From NCBI RefSeq assembly GCF_030068445.1, contig NZ_JAQPOK010000096.1, forward strand, positions 1 to 52,350: 52,350 nt of DNA, given 5' to 3'. The DNA comes from Roseofilum halophilum BLCC-M91 (GTDB lineage Bacteria; Cyanobacteriota; Cyanobacteriia; Cyanobacteriales; Desertifilaceae). Position 1 is the stretch's first letter; every line of letters starts with the position of its first letter. Shown here piece after piece: positions 34,828 through 44,559 of the stretch. The notes under the pieces were generated by a model. That model did not search any database, was not told the origin of the DNA, and saw nothing but the letters and a program-made list of their open reading frames with translations. A program made the position numbers and the translations under genes.

Positions 34828-36155
34828 ACGGTTGCGGATTTCTCCTCTGCTTGCAAGGTTTCAACAATACGGTTGGCAATATATTGGGAAAAAAGTTGGT
34901 TACCCAGAACATTGTAGTGGCAACAATTATCCCTATATACGGGTTGAGATTCAGCATCAAAAACGGTTACTGCATTAAAAATATTGACCCCATTTTGTTC
35001 TAATTGAGCGATCGCATCAATTAAAACGGGGTAACCCTCACGCACGGGTTGGGCATAAACTTGTTCCGGATTAATAGCTTCTTTTTGCTCTTGGGGAGTA
35101 AATTGACGTTGGGTCAGATAATATTGATTGGGTTGCAGGAAATGGAAGTATAGCCCATTTTGACTTGTTAAAGTTTGATGCATTAAAACAGAACTATTGA
35201 CCCAAGTTTGCGCGATTTTAGAATAGAGGTTTTCGGGTGTTGTCTCTGGATCGGAAGGATTGAGATAAAACAGGCTAAAGGCATTAGATCTAGGATCTAA
35301 CATGAGTTGTTCTGAAGTTTTCTTTTGCTGCTGTTTTAAGAAGTTTTGATAGTCGAACCGCAGGATTTGATTGTAAAATTCATGACTCATATAACAGAGT
35401 GCTAACCAACAGGTGTTTTGACGATTTTGAAGACTGCGAAGGGTGGCATGATATTCACGGGTTTTAATCGCCATTTGCAGATCTTTATCGGAGAATTGAT
35501 GATTTCCTAGATTGACTAAGGCTCTCATCAAGGAAGCGTTGGGTAAGGATAAGTGGACATTTTCAGGATAATTGAGGCTCGATAAGGCGACTTCATTAAA
35601 TCCATCAATATTGATCGCCATATCAAAGGATTGCCCCAGGGATAAAAAATAGTTGAAGACTAAGAGTTGCTGGGGTTGTTTATACCCTCCCTGGGAAAAA
35701 TTTAAGACAATGATTTCTTTATCCGCAAATTGGGGAAGTTGCTGGAGCGTGTTCGTGATAATTTGATACTGAGCTTCCGTATTGGCGATCGCCACTGCAC
35801 TCGATCCGCCAAAAATACCGATCAGATACTGGCGATCGTTTTCTTTCAGTACAGGATAATCCCTGGGTGAACCAAATTGATAATTATTAATCGTTGCCTC
35901 TTCTGGCTTAAAATCAGTATAGCCAAAATAAGGATGTAATCGTAACTGTAAACTATCGTCTAACTCAATTCCCGTATTGTCTGTTTCCTCAAGTGCTGAA
36001 TAGGTTGGTTGTGAGGCTTGGGAGCGTGTATAAAACAACTGCTGCTTTGTCCATCCATATCCCCCTAGGGACAGCAGTTCTAAGCACACCACAATAGTGC
36101 TGATATTGATTAAGATAACTTTAATCCGTTTTGGCTTAAACTTAAGCATAATCAC
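34788..36155 (-). CDS. Membrane-anchored SGNH/GDSL hydrolase-like protein, copy A
   Basis: A 455-residue protein with one N-terminal transmembrane helix (IKVILINISTIVVCLELLSLGGY) and an outside SGNH-like domain. Possible blocks are GIFGGSSAV (nucleophile Ser), NFSQGGYKQPQQLL, NIDGFNEV (Gly/Asn block) and DNCCHYNVLGNQLF near the end, with Asp and His as expected for block V. It may act on acyl groups of a surface polysaccharide, by analogy with membrane-anchored SGNH proteins. It is a tandem paralogue of the gene upstream, with a 4-base ATGA overlap, and its 3' end overlaps the antiporter gene. Confidence 0.68.
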   Translation of the reverse strand: MIMLKFKPKRIKVILINISTIVVCLELLSLGGYGWTKQQLFYTRSQASQPTYSALEETDNTGIELDDSLQLRLHPYFGYTDFKPEEATINNYQFGSPRDYPVLKENDRQYLIGIFGGSSAVAIANTEAQYQIITNTLQQLPQFADKEIIVLNFSQGGYKQPQQLLVFNYFLSLGQSFDMAINIDGFNEVALSSLNYPENVHLSLPNASLMRALVNLGNHQFSDKDLQMAIKTREYHATLRSLQNRQNTCWLALCYMSHEFYNQILRFDYQNFLKQQQKKTSEQLMLDPRSNAFSLFYLNPSDPETTPENLYSKIAQTWVNSSVLMHQTLTSQNGLYFHFLQPNQYYLTQRQFTPQEQKEAINPEQVYAQPVREGYPVLIDAIAQLEQNGVNIFNAVTVFDAESQPVYRDNCCHYNVLGNQLFSQYIANRIVETLQAEEKSATVQTKSKNLAINNP

Positions 36156-37504
36156 TGGAGATTCGATTGACTGAGGGTTCGGGCAATTTGACTGGCCACA
36201 AAATTGGCAAAAAGATTTCTTCCTTTTTGATTATAGTGGCAACAGGTATCAATATAAACGGTGTCTGGCTCGGAATCAAAGGCTGTGACTCCATTGATAA
36301 AATACACCTCTTTATCTAATAGTTTTTTGCTGGCTTTGACTAAATAGGGATAACCGGATTTTACTCCATCAACATAAGGATTACGGGTAGTGTTTTCTGG
36401 GGCAAATTGCTGTTGTTCTTCTGGACTAAACTGCCGTTGGGTTGGATGATATTGATTCGGTTGCAGGATATGGAAATAGGGTATGTTTTGTGGTTGCAGA
36501 ACCGAATACATGGCTAAGGAAGATTGTACCCAAATCCGGCTTATCATTTCATAATCTGTTTGCGCTCCTTGACTGTCCCAAGGCTGGAGGTAAATTAAAG
36601 ATTCATCGGGGGTAGTAGATTTGTTGCGCCGATCTTCAAAGTCTTTGAGGCGAGCGTAATAGTTTTTGATTAAAATGGTTGAATGGAGCTGTTGCCAAAC
36701 GTAACACAAGGACAAGGCACAATCTTGTTGGGCTTGTAAGCTATGTTTGAGTTTGTCTTTAATGTCAATGACCTCTAGCATGATTTTCATTTGTGCTGTA
36801 GAGAGGTTATTATTGGCTAACTGGACTAGGGGCATTACTTGCAGAGCGCTGGGCATGGAAGGGGCGATATTTTTTTGCACATTGTTGTTGGCGATCGCGA
36901 CTTCATTAAAGCCATCAATGTTGATGGCTAAATCTAGCTCTTGACCTTGGGATAAGAAATAATTGAGGGTTAGGAGTTGTTGGGGTTGCTTATATCCTCC
37001 TTGAGAAAAATTCAAGAGGACAATTTCTTTGTCGGTAAATTGGGGTAAGGTTTTTAGGGTTCTGATGAGGGTGGGATTTTCTATTTCATTCATATAATAA
37101 AAGGTGGCTACCGAACCGCCAAAAATGCCGACCAATACTTGATTAGGATTTTGGCGCATGTAGGGATAATTGACTTGGGAGACCAAACCATAATTATTGG
37201 CATGAAAGAGTGACTGAAAATCAAAACCGCCAAATCCTGTGCCGGGTTTAGAGATATAACCAAAAAAGGGATGTAAGATTTCTGTGATATTTTGTTCTAA
37301 ACGAATGCCCTGTTGATCGAGGTTAATGGGATCGTCTTCTGGGGTTGTGGGGTCTTCTGGCGATCGCCAATAATACAGTTGTTGATGTTGAGAGGCATAA
37401 AAACCTAAACAAATGCCTTCTAGGAATAGGAACATCAGAACCAAGTTGATGCCCAGAATTTTGATTGCATTCCCCAGAGGAGGCAAGTTTCTCCATGCTT
37501 TCAT
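36152..37504 (-). CDS. Membrane-anchored SGNH/GDSL hydrolase-like protein, copy B
   Basis: A paralogue of copy A of about 450 residues with the same plan: a transmembrane helix at about 18-38, GIFGGSVAT, NFSQGGYKQPQQLL, NIDGFNEV and DTCCHYNQKGRNLF. I chose the ATG at 37504; the frame start at 37519 is a TTG. The two copies differ along most of their length but keep these blocks and the tyrosine-rich YFHILQPNQYHPTQRQF segment, so both are under selection. It is the first gene of the pair and is divergent from truB. Confidence 0.67.
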   Translation of the reverse strand: MKAWRNLPPLGNAIKILGINLVLMFLFLEGICLGFYASQHQQLYYWRSPEDPTTPEDDPINLDQQGIRLEQNITEILHPFFGYISKPGTGFGGFDFQSLFHANNYGLVSQVNYPYMRQNPNQVLVGIFGGSVATFYYMNEIENPTLIRTLKTLPQFTDKEIVLLNFSQGGYKQPQQLLTLNYFLSQGQELDLAINIDGFNEVAIANNNVQKNIAPSMPSALQVMPLVQLANNNLSTAQMKIMLEVIDIKDKLKHSLQAQQDCALSLCYVWQQLHSTILIKNYYARLKDFEDRRNKSTTPDESLIYLQPWDSQGAQTDYEMISRIWVQSSLAMYSVLQPQNIPYFHILQPNQYHPTQRQFSPEEQQQFAPENTTRNPYVDGVKSGYPYLVKASKKLLDKEVYFINGVTAFDSEPDTVYIDTCCHYNQKGRNLFANFVASQIARTLSQSNLQ

Positions 37505-37605
37505 CAGATCGACCCTCAACCTAGGGCTGAGTGCTGCTTAATCAATGGAGTAATATAGCACGATCTGGGTTAATCTAGGGAGAGAAGATCTGTTCTATGC
37601 CCTGA

Positions 37606-38499
37606 ATGACGTTTGGATTCCTCAACCTGAATAAACCTCCTGGTTACACTTCCCATGATTGTGTGGCGCGGGTGCGTCGTTTGCTGGGCACTAAGCGGGT
37701 TGGCCATGGGGGAACCCTAGACCCGGCGGCGGTTGGAGTTCTGCCTATGGCGTTGGGGAAAGCCACTCGTCTGTTGCAGTTTTTACCCCAGGATAAGGCC
37801 TATAAGGCTACGATTCGGTTTGGGGTGCGAACGACAACGGATGATTTGGAGGGAGAGGTCATTGAAGGTCAACCGGTTCCCGATTTAAGTAAGGAGTCGA
37901 TTCAGTTGGTTTTAAGTCAATTTCGGGGCAAAATTGAACAAGTTCCCCCGATTTATAGTGCTATTCAGGTGGGGGGGAAGCGTTTGTATAAAATCGCGAG
38001 ACAGGGGGAAGCGGTTGAAGTGCCAGCGCGAATGGTGGAAGTGTACGATCTCAAGATTTTAGATTGGCGGCCGGGGGAGTTTCCAGAGCTGGATGTGGCA
38101 ATTTCTTGCGGCCCGGGAACCTATATTCGGGCGATCGCCCGCGACTTAGGCGATCGCGTCAATACGGGTGCAACTTTAGCTCATTTAACCCGCACCCAAA
38201 GCAGTGGATTTCGTCTAGAAGAAAGTATCACCCTGGAGGAGTTAGAACGACAGGTAAAAGAGCAAGCTTTTACCCCCATTTCTCCCCATGTTGCTTTAAC
38301 TCATCTTCGAGAGTGTATCCTCTCTACCTCCCAAGTTAGCTCCTGGTTCCATGGTCAACGGTTGTCCATCACTGGTGAAACTTTATCCGAGGGAGCGGTG
38401 CGCGTCAGTTCTCCAACGGGCGAGTTTCTGGGTATGGGAGAACTGGAGCAAACTGGTCTAGAGTGGGTTTTACATCCAAAAGTTGTCTTTTCTAGTTAA
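37606..38499 (+). CDS. truB: tRNA pseudouridine(55) synthase
   Basis: TruB converts U55 in the T loop of tRNAs to pseudouridine. The 297-residue protein has the catalytic Asp in HGGTLDPAAVGVLPMALGKAT, the substrate motif KAYKATIRFGVRTTTDDLEG, and QVPPIYSAIQVGGKRLYKIAR and GPGTYIRAIARDLG. A C-terminal PUA-like segment follows. It starts with ATG. The next gene begins at the base after its stop codon. Confidence 0.96.
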   Translation: MTFGFLNLNKPPGYTSHDCVARVRRLLGTKRVGHGGTLDPAAVGVLPMALGKATRLLQFLPQDKAYKATIRFGVRTTTDDLEGEVIEGQPVPDLSKESIQLVLSQFRGKIEQVPPIYSAIQVGGKRLYKIARQGEAVEVPARMVEVYDLKILDWRPGEFPELDVAISCGPGTYIRAIARDLGDRVNTGATLAHLTRTQSSGFRLEESITLEELERQVKEQAFTPISPHVALTHLRECILSTSQVSSWFHGQRLSITGETLSEGAVRVSSPTGEFLGMGELEQTGLEWVLHPKVVFSS

Positions 38500-39303
38500 A
38501 TGAATCAAGTAGATATACCCAGAATTCTAACCTTATTAACCGATTTTGGTCTGCAAGATCCTTATGTGGGGGTGATGAAAGGGGCGATCGCCCAAATTAA
38601 TCCCCAGATTACTGCGATCGATCTCACCCACGATCTACCGGGGCAAAATTTAGCGGCTGCTCGGTTTGCGCTGATGAATGCCTATCCCTATTTTCCCGAT
38701 CGCACAGTCCATGTAGCTGTAGTCGATCCGGGAGTGGGAACCGATCGCCGGGCGATCGCCCTAGAGCTTCCCCAAGGGTTTTTAGTCGGGCCGGATAATG
38801 GTCTATTTAGCGGCATTCTCAGCCAAGATCCGATTATTAAAGCCGTTGAATTAACCAATCCTCAGTATTGGCGATCGCCCCATCCCAGTGCCACTTTCCA
38901 CGGCCGGGATATTTTTGCTCCTGCGGGCGCTCATTTAGCCAATGGGGTGGCGATCGCGCAGTTAGGCGATCCGATCGATCCCGATACCCTGGTCGATCTT
39001 CCCATTCCTCCCTATACCCAAGAGAAACAGTATATTCGAGGAGTCATCCAATCCATTGACCATTTTGGTAACCTGGTCACCAATATTCCCGCAGAAGTCG
39101 TCCATAATGTGCCCTGGTCAGTGATTTTAAGCGAAGAAATTATTGTCGGCGCTCAAACCTATAGCGATCTCCCCATAGGAAAGGCGATCGCCCTGATTGG
39201 AAGTCATGGCTGGGTGGAAATTGCCGTTAACTGCGGTAATGCCGAAAAAGAATTAAAGCTCACTTGGGGCGATCCAGTTCAACTGCTGATCTACACCGAG
39301 TGA
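38500..39303 (+). CDS. SAM hydroxide adenosyltransferase (DUF62, chlorinase/fluorinase family)
   Basis: A 267-residue member of the family that includes bacterial fluorinase and chlorinase. Most members, lacking the halogenase loop, split S-adenosylmethionine with water to adenosine and methionine. Visible motifs are LLTDFGLQDPYVGVMKG, DLTHDLPGQ, VVDPGVGTDRR, GPDNGLF and the FHGRDIFAPAGAHLA block with the His/Arg that activate hydroxide. The Asp of TDFG completes the Asp-His-Arg set. The gene starts directly after the truB stop, so the two are cotranscribed. Confidence 0.9.
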   Translation: MNQVDIPRILTLLTDFGLQDPYVGVMKGAIAQINPQITAIDLTHDLPGQNLAAARFALMNAYPYFPDRTVHVAVVDPGVGTDRRAIALELPQGFLVGPDNGLFSGILSQDPIIKAVELTNPQYWRSPHPSATFHGRDIFAPAGAHLANGVAIAQLGDPIDPDTLVDLPIPPYTQEKQYIRGVIQSIDHFGNLVTNIPAEVVHNVPWSVILSEEIIVGAQTYSDLPIGKAIALIGSHGWVEIAVNCGNAEKELKLTWGDPVQLLIYTE

Positions 39304-39325
39304 GCCGATGGGGGTTTAAGTTAGA

Positions 39326-39399
39326 CGGGCTAGGAGGGATTCGAACCCCCGACACCGTGGTCCGTAGCCACGTGCTCTAGTCCACTGAGCTACAAGCCC
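39326..39399 (-). tRNA. trnR-ACG: tRNA-Arg (anticodon ACG)
   Basis: The reverse strand folds into a cloverleaf: acceptor GGGCTTG/CTAGCCC, D arm GCTC...GAGC, anticodon arm CGTGG-CTACGGA-CCACG and T arm GGGGG-TTCGAAT-CCCTC. The anticodon is ACG, read as inosine to cover CGU, CGC and CGA. The CCA end is not encoded. One U-U mismatch is present in the acceptor stem (6-67). It lies between the SAM hydrolase gene and moaC, transcribed oppositely. Confidence 0.96.
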
Positions 39400-39438
39400 T
39401 TAACTGTCTAGAAAACCAATATAACACATTTATTGCTT

Positions 39439-39984
39439 ATGACACAAGAAAATTGTTCTAATTCCGGATTAAGCCATGTCAATGAGTCCGGAGAAGTGCA
39501 GATGGTGGACGTTTCTGAAAAAAAATCAACGGTTCGGAAGGCGATCGCCGGTGGACAAGTGCGAATGCAACCGGCAACCTTAGAGGCGATTTTAGCCGGG
39601 AATGCCCCCAAGGGCGACATGATCGCCACGGCTAAACTGGCAGGAATTATGGCGGCTAAACAAACTGCCCAACTCATTCCCCTCTGTCATCCCCTACCCC
39701 TGCAAAAGATTGCAGTGGAGATTGAACCCGATCGCCAGTTACCCGGTTATCAAATTGTAGCCACCGTCAAAACCACGGCCGAAACGGGGGTGGAAATGGA
39801 AGCATTAACGGCGGTTTCTATTGCTGCTCTGACTCTATATGATATGGCTAAAGCTCTGGATAAGGCGATCGCCATCGAATCCATCCATTTAATCGAAAAA
39901 ACGGGCGGCAAATCCGGTGACTATCGGGCGGCGATCGGGTTACCCCCATCTCCCCACCATGAGAAAAAGCCAGCTAGAACCTAG
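39439..39984 (+). CDS. moaC: Cyclic pyranopterin monophosphate synthase
   Basis: MoaC makes cyclic pyranopterin monophosphate from 3',8-cyclo-GTP, the second step of molybdenum cofactor synthesis. The protein has 181 residues. Signatures are [33 protein letters not shown], the conserved [10 protein letters not shown] with its His, and [25 protein letters not shown], followed by [10 protein letters not shown] chose the ATG at 39439. No other moa gene is adjacent. A perfect hairpin overlaps the stop codon. Confidence 0.96.
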   Translation: MTQENCSNSGLSHVNESGEVQMVDVSEKKSTVRKAIAGGQVRMQPATLEAILAGNAPKGDMIATAKLAGIMAAKQTAQLIPLCHPLPLQKIAVEIEPDRQLPGYQIVATVKTTAETGVEMEALTAVSIAALTLYDMAKALDKAIAIESIHLIEKTGGKSGDYRAAIGLPPSPHHEKKPART

Positions 39985-39989
39985 CTGGC
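39969..39989 (+). terminator. Perfect hairpin overlapping the moaC stop codon
   Basis: GCCAGCTAG and CTAGCTGGC form a 9-bp stem with a three-base loop; the moaC stop codon lies within the second arm. No T tract follows on the plus strand, so it may be a processing or weak termination signal. Confidence 0.4.
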
Positions 39990-40177
39990 ATTGAATCGAT
40001 ATCATCAATATCAATTGTCGTTTCCGAAAATCCTGACTGCGCGTTCCCACAACACGAGGAGGAATCGGTCTCTTTTGTCTCTCTTTACCAATTGTAACAG
40101 GGAACACGATTTTTTTTAATAAAAGTTCATACTTAACGGTTTCCCTTTTGATAACTATTTATAATCAAAGATCGGGG

Positions 40178-41902
40178 TTATACTTCTAGAACGGCATCTT
40201 GGGGACATCCCCAAAGAATCCGTTCATGTTTATAAATCGCCATTCCCGGTTGAGCGCCTTTTGGTTTATACACCGATTTCGGTTCGGTGTAAACCACCGG
40301 AATCTGCTTGCTATAGCGTCCTTGGCTATAATAGGCCGCTAAATTGGCCACAAACTGGAGGTCTTCAGCATCGGGAACCTGTCCCGGATCGACTCGCATC
40401 AACACATGACTTCCGGGAATCTCTTGGGTATGGAACCACAGATCGTAAGCTCCTGCGAGTCTAAAGGTTAAGCGATCGTTTTGACGATTATTACGACCAA
40501 CGAGAACTTCAAACCCGCTCGGAGTTTGGTAACGATGGGGTTGGGAGGGGTTGGCACTCCGTTGGGAGTCAGCATCTGGAGAGTCTAAATAGTTCTGTTC
40601 AATTAATTCTTCGCGCACTTCTTCGAGGGTGGATAAATCCTCAGCCGTGCCATACTCCGAGAGTTGCAGCAGGGTAGTTTCCACTTGTTCGAGATAGCGC
40701 TGTTCGGCTTCGACTGCTTCTAAGAGGGGTTGAACCGCCAGTTGAGAGCGCTTGAGTTTTTGGTGTTTTTTGTAGAGGGCTTGGGCATTTTGTACGCCAT
40801 TTTTTTCGGGATTGAGGGGAATGTTAACCGGTTTTCCGGTTTCAAAATCGGCCAGTTCGATCGCCGCCATTCCCGGTTGCCATTCATACAAGTGAGCCAT
40901 CAATAAATCGGCTAAATAGCGATCGCGATCGGCATCCTGGGACTGATTTAACCGCTCTCGGAACAGGAGCGCTTTTTGATGGAGCTTGCCTAAGAGCGAT
41001 CGCACCTTTTGCTGCAATTGATGGTGTAATTGACTAAACTTTTGCCGATTGAGCTGCTCGGTATAATACTCACTGATTAAATTTTGTACGGACTCAACCC
41101 CCTCTACCCGATCCCAAGGCATCACCGTATAACCCTTTTTCGTCCATCCCGGCGTAAAGCTGCCCTTGTGCAAATTCTGTAACCAATGTTGCCACCGCTC
41201 ATACAGCAGAGACCAATCTGCCTCAGTTAAACTATCCGTCGGTTGATGGGGAGCGATCGCCGTTCCCGATAAGAAAGACTCAATCAACCGGGGACTTAAC
41301 CCCCGATAACTTTGCAATAACTGCCGCTTCAGCGGCCCCGGAACTAAGCCAACTCGCTCCCGAAAAGCACTGAACGACTCTTCTAAACTAGGTATCCGAT
41401 TTTTCAAAGCTGGAGGATTCACATAGGGTTGTCCGGTTAAGATCGGGCGCACACTCGACTGTTGCTCGCTCACCTGATGGGCAGCAGTCACAATCGTATG
41501 CTCCTGATTGAGCAAAATCACATTACTATACTTCCCCATCACCTCCACAATCAAATGCCAGCGAATCGGATCGCCCGGTCGTTGGGCAAACTGCAAATCA
41601 ACAGCCCGCTCCCAAGGAGCAATTTCGGTAATAGAAACCAGAGCCAACCCATTGAGTTGATGGCGCAACTGATCGCTAAACGTAAACGTATCCGGTGCTT
41701 TTGGGGGAGGACTACTGATGGCTAAATGGGCCGCTTGCGGATGCCAACAGAGCGTTAACCATCCCCGCCCCTGAAGCGTCCGCAGGGCAAGGGATAGCAT
41801 AAAGCGATCGCGTTGAAACACCTGCTCTAAGCGAGCCGGTAACCAGCGATCGCGCAAATCGGCACAAAGGGCCATCAAAGTAGTAAAATCAACCGGTTGC
41901 AC
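40178..41902 (-). CDS. rqcH: NFACT family protein, Rqc2 homologue RqcH
   Basis: A 574-residue member of the NEMF/FbpA/Caliban/Tae2 family. In bacteria RqcH binds stalled 50S-nascent chain complexes and directs alanine tailing for ribosome rescue. The NFACT-N domain covers the first 270 or so residues (LIVEVMGKYSNVILLN, GLSPRLIESFLSG). A coiled coil spans about 280-430 and the NFACT-R (DUF814) domain ends the protein (GFEVLVGRNNRQND, AYDLWFHTQEIPGSHVLMR). A GTG start is used at 41902. Older annotation would call it a fibronectin-binding protein. It is divergent from the TonB-like gene. Confidence 0.92.
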   Translation of the reverse strand: MQPVDFTTLMALCADLRDRWLPARLEQVFQRDRFMLSLALRTLQGRGWLTLCWHPQAAHLAISSPPPKAPDTFTFSDQLRHQLNGLALVSITEIAPWERAVDLQFAQRPGDPIRWHLIVEVMGKYSNVILLNQEHTIVTAAHQVSEQQSSVRPILTGQPYVNPPALKNRIPSLEESFSAFRERVGLVPGPLKRQLLQSYRGLSPRLIESFLSGTAIAPHQPTDSLTEADWSLLYERWQHWLQNLHKGSFTPGWTKKGYTVMPWDRVEGVESVQNLISEYYTEQLNRQKFSQLHHQLQQKVRSLLGKLHQKALLFRERLNQSQDADRDRYLADLLMAHLYEWQPGMAAIELADFETGKPVNIPLNPEKNGVQNAQALYKKHQKLKRSQLAVQPLLEAVEAEQRYLEQVETTLLQLSEYGTAEDLSTLEEVREELIEQNYLDSPDADSQRSANPSQPHRYQTPSGFEVLVGRNNRQNDRLTFRLAGAYDLWFHTQEIPGSHVLMRVDPGQVPDAEDLQFVANLAAYYSQGRYSKQIPVVYTEPKSVYKPKGAQPGMAIYKHERILWGCPQDAVLEV

Positions 41903-42062
41903 AATAAATTACGTTGAACTAGCCAAGATCTGTAGTATAGCGGGTTTCCTAGTTATTCTTGTCCATGGTGGAACCGATTGCTAATAGATTAGGATCGCAA
42001 TACATTGGCTTGTAAAAGTAAACTAGGGCAGTTCCGACCCACCCAACCCTGAAACAACTATC

Positions 42063-43334
42063 ATGACGTATTCTCCCCTGTTTCCCCAACAGAGCCAACC
42101 CGCTCTCCAACCCTTTTGGATTGCCACGATCGCCTCCGTTGCCTTTCATGGTCTATTGTGGATTAACATCCCCATCAGAAGTGGCAGTCCGCGCACCTCC
42201 CTCGATGCCGTTGATTTAGTGGAACTGACTCCCGAACAATTACAGCGCTTACCCGATCTCAATAGCCCCTCCCAACTGACTCTACCCCCGATTAATCCGG
42301 AAGCGTGGCAACCACAACAACCCGTTACCAACCCTCCAGCAAATAGTTCGGCTAGTCGTTCGAGTGCCGAAAATCCGTCTTCTTTTGTCTTACCTCCACC
42401 TCGCGCTTCTCTGGAGTTACCCCCGCCTCCGGTTTTGCAACTGCCCCCCATTTCTTCGACTCCTCCGTACCGAGAGCCATTAGTTATCCCCACCTTACCC
42501 CCGCCCCCGTCGAGTCCTCCGGTTTATGATGATGCTAATCCTTTGCCCGTGCTGCCTCCAGAAGATCTGGATTTAGAGATTAATCGGTTGGCACGGAATC
42601 TAGAAGAGGACACCGAAACGCCTCCACCTCCCCAACCTCCAGAACCCACAGGAGAAGAACCGCAACCGCCAGAGCCGACAGAACCGGGTGTATTACCGGA
42701 TAGAATACCAGAGGCGGCGATCGCCGATTTGCGTCGTCGGCAAGAACAATATCGCCAACAAGCCGAAGCCTCAGAAAACCCAGAACCAGAAGAAACCCCA
42801 GAACCAGAATCCTCTCCCGTGGCTGCTGTTCCCCCAGAAGAGGAAACCCCAGAACCTGAAGAAACCCCCGTAACTGCCCTGCCTCCAGAAGAGGAAATCC
42901 CCGAACCAGAGGAAATCCCCGAACCTGACGACCCCCTGTTAGCAGAAATTCAAGCCTTGCGAGAGGCGATCGCCTATAATCCACAAGGAACCAGCGATCA
43001 AGAAGCCACCGCCGCCCTCGAATCCTGGTTTAACAACATTCCCGATCGGTATAAAAATGAAGACAATACTTCCGGTTGGAAACAGAAAGAGTTAAACTTG
43101 CCCCTACCCGAACTTGCTTGTCGAAGCCAATTGCAAGGACGAGCCACCATTGGCGTATTAGTGAATCCCGAAGGCGAAATTATACGAGAAGCCAAGTTAA
43201 TTCAAAGCACAGGATATGCTCTCTTAAATCAGGCGGCATTAGAGGCAGTCAAAACCCAAACATTTGAAGCCACAGAGCAGCATCAACTCTACCTCCTCAA
43301 CATCACGTTTGAACCCCTAGACACTTGTGGTTAA
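42063..43334 (+). CDS. TonB-like energy transducer / proline-rich envelope protein
   Basis: A 423-residue protein with TonB layout. A transmembrane helix at about 18-36 (PFWIATIASVAFHGLLWIN) is followed by a periplasmic spacer of some 250 residues, very rich in Pro and Glu, with repeated PEPEETPEP-type units. The C-terminal domain is TonB-like (ATIGVLVNPEGEIIREAKLIQSTGYALLNQAALEAVK). It probably spans the periplasm and links proton-motive force to outer membrane receptors, or serves as a periplasmic spacer. ExbB and ExbD genes are not nearby. The last 32 bases overlap the prenyl synthase fragment on the other strand. Confidence 0.8.
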   Translation: MTYSPLFPQQSQPALQPFWIATIASVAFHGLLWINIPIRSGSPRTSLDAVDLVELTPEQLQRLPDLNSPSQLTLPPINPEAWQPQQPVTNPPANSSASRSSAENPSSFVLPPPRASLELPPPPVLQLPPISSTPPYREPLVIPTLPPPPSSPPVYDDANPLPVLPPEDLDLEINRLARNLEEDTETPPPPQPPEPTGEEPQPPEPTEPGVLPDRIPEAAIADLRRRQEQYRQQAEASENPEPEETPEPESSPVAAVPPEEETPEPEETPVTALPPEEEIPEPEEIPEPDDPLLAEIQALREAIAYNPQGTSDQEATAALESWFNNIPDRYKNEDNTSGWKQKELNLPLPELACRSQLQGRATIGVLVNPEGEIIREAKLIQSTGYALLNQAALEAVKTQTFEATEQHQLYLLNITFEPLDTCG

Positions 43335-44067
43335 TGTCAACTTGACCCACTTGGAACAACTCAATATTTTTCCTAAGCTGTGAGAGAAATTTGTTAGACG
43401 TAATTCTGACCAGAATTGAAGCAATCAAGTCTCGGTGGATTGTCTTCTCTTTAGTGTAGAGCATCTGCTTACATCGCTTGTGTTCTTGCTTCAGGTAAGC
43501 TAAACAATCTCCATACACTCCCTTATTCACCAGTATGCCTAAAATTTCGCGGTACTCATTTTCCTCGATCCCTTTATACCTCAATTCCTCCAGTCGATTG
43601 CGTTCTTGAGAATTGGCCCTTTGAGTCATTAAATAAACAGCGAGTGTTAACTTTCCATTAATAAAATCAGAAAATTGATCCTGATAGGGCTTTTCCAATT
43701 TTGAGAGGCGCTGTACCGGGAGAGCAAAATCACCAAAATCATTCGCTGCTTGGGTTGCAGCTCCATAAATAGCCCCCATTTCATAGAGCAAATCATCCGG
43801 TTGTCCTGCAATGATTGATCCGGCGAAAAAACAGCTACCATAGAACACGCCAGAGAGCAATCGGCATCGCTCCTGATAAGCAGTTAGGAATTGCGCGTAG
43901 TCTGGATATTCTCCTATTCTAGATACTTGTAGGTCATGAATATCCATTCTCTGACCCAGATAAACTTGGTGGTTGATTTTGCTCAACACAGGTATCAGCA
44001 CCGTCATCCCATAATCATCAAGAATCTGCTGTGCAATTTCTCTCAATTGAAATCCAGCAATGACCAA
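43303..44067 (-). pseudogene. Truncated polyprenyl diphosphate synthase-like gene
   Basis: The frame encodes the C-terminal two thirds of a trans-prenyltransferase-like protein. Visible parts are LGQRMDIHDLQ, the AGSIIAG helix, GAATQAANDFGDF (the second Asp-rich motif region, reduced to N-D-F-G-D) and KPYQDQFSDFINGKLTLAV. The N-terminal third with the first DDxxD motif is missing. No ATG fits: the only start is a TTG at 44067, and the open frame runs back to 44166 into the methyltransferase fragment. I regard it as a remnant left by a deletion. A diverged, functional scaffold protein is possible. Confidence 0.55.
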
Positions 44068-44104
44068 TTTTCGCTTACTATCAATCGTCTCATAGCCATG
44101 CTTC

Positions 44105-44410
44105 TCATCCAGAAACCATAAGATGAAGGTTGCTGATATCTTCGCAGTAGAGGGTAACTTTAGAACCTAAGCATTGTTTAGCTTGAGCCAGTAAAGATGA
44201 ACTGGTATCTATGCCAACCACCTCAAGATCGGGTCGTAACTGAACAATTTGCTCTACAAGTAAGCCAGTTCCAATTCCCACATCTAAAATAGTTGTGGCA
44301 TTACCGAAAAGGTCGATGAGATCGGTGGCAATTGCTTTATAATCTCGATTCCGTTGAACCAAGGCATTATAAAAATTAGATATGCCTTTATATAGGTCAT
44401 TAGGCATCAT
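44105..44410 (-). pseudogene. Truncated SAM-dependent methyltransferase
   Basis: 101 residues with a normal start and the class I methyltransferase core: TILDVGIGTGLLVEQI (motif I), LEVVGIDTSSSLLAQA (post I) and VTLYCEDISNL (motif II). The protein then stops, lacking the second half of the fold. Its end overlaps the open frame of the prenyl synthase fragment in another phase, as expected if a deletion joined two neighbouring genes. Confidence 0.65.
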
Positions 44411-44559
44411 AAAGGTTGGGTCTATGCTTTGATAACTTTAAATATATCATTCTTCCCGGTTTGAAGTTCGTAAAGCCCAACCTGATTTTACTGTTTTGCG
44501 TCCCACGCTCTCCCCATTCCCCGACTAAAATGGTAAGTTGTAGTCTATGGTAAAAGGTT

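Noticed and set aside
42580-42984. A 134-codon minus-strand frame inside the TonB-like gene
   Set aside because: It is the shadow of the Pro/Glu-rich repeats in the true gene, giving Leu/Gly/Phe-rich nonsense.
43303-44067. Calling this an intact polyprenyl synthase
   Set aside because: The first Asp-rich motif and N-terminal third are missing and only a TTG start is available.
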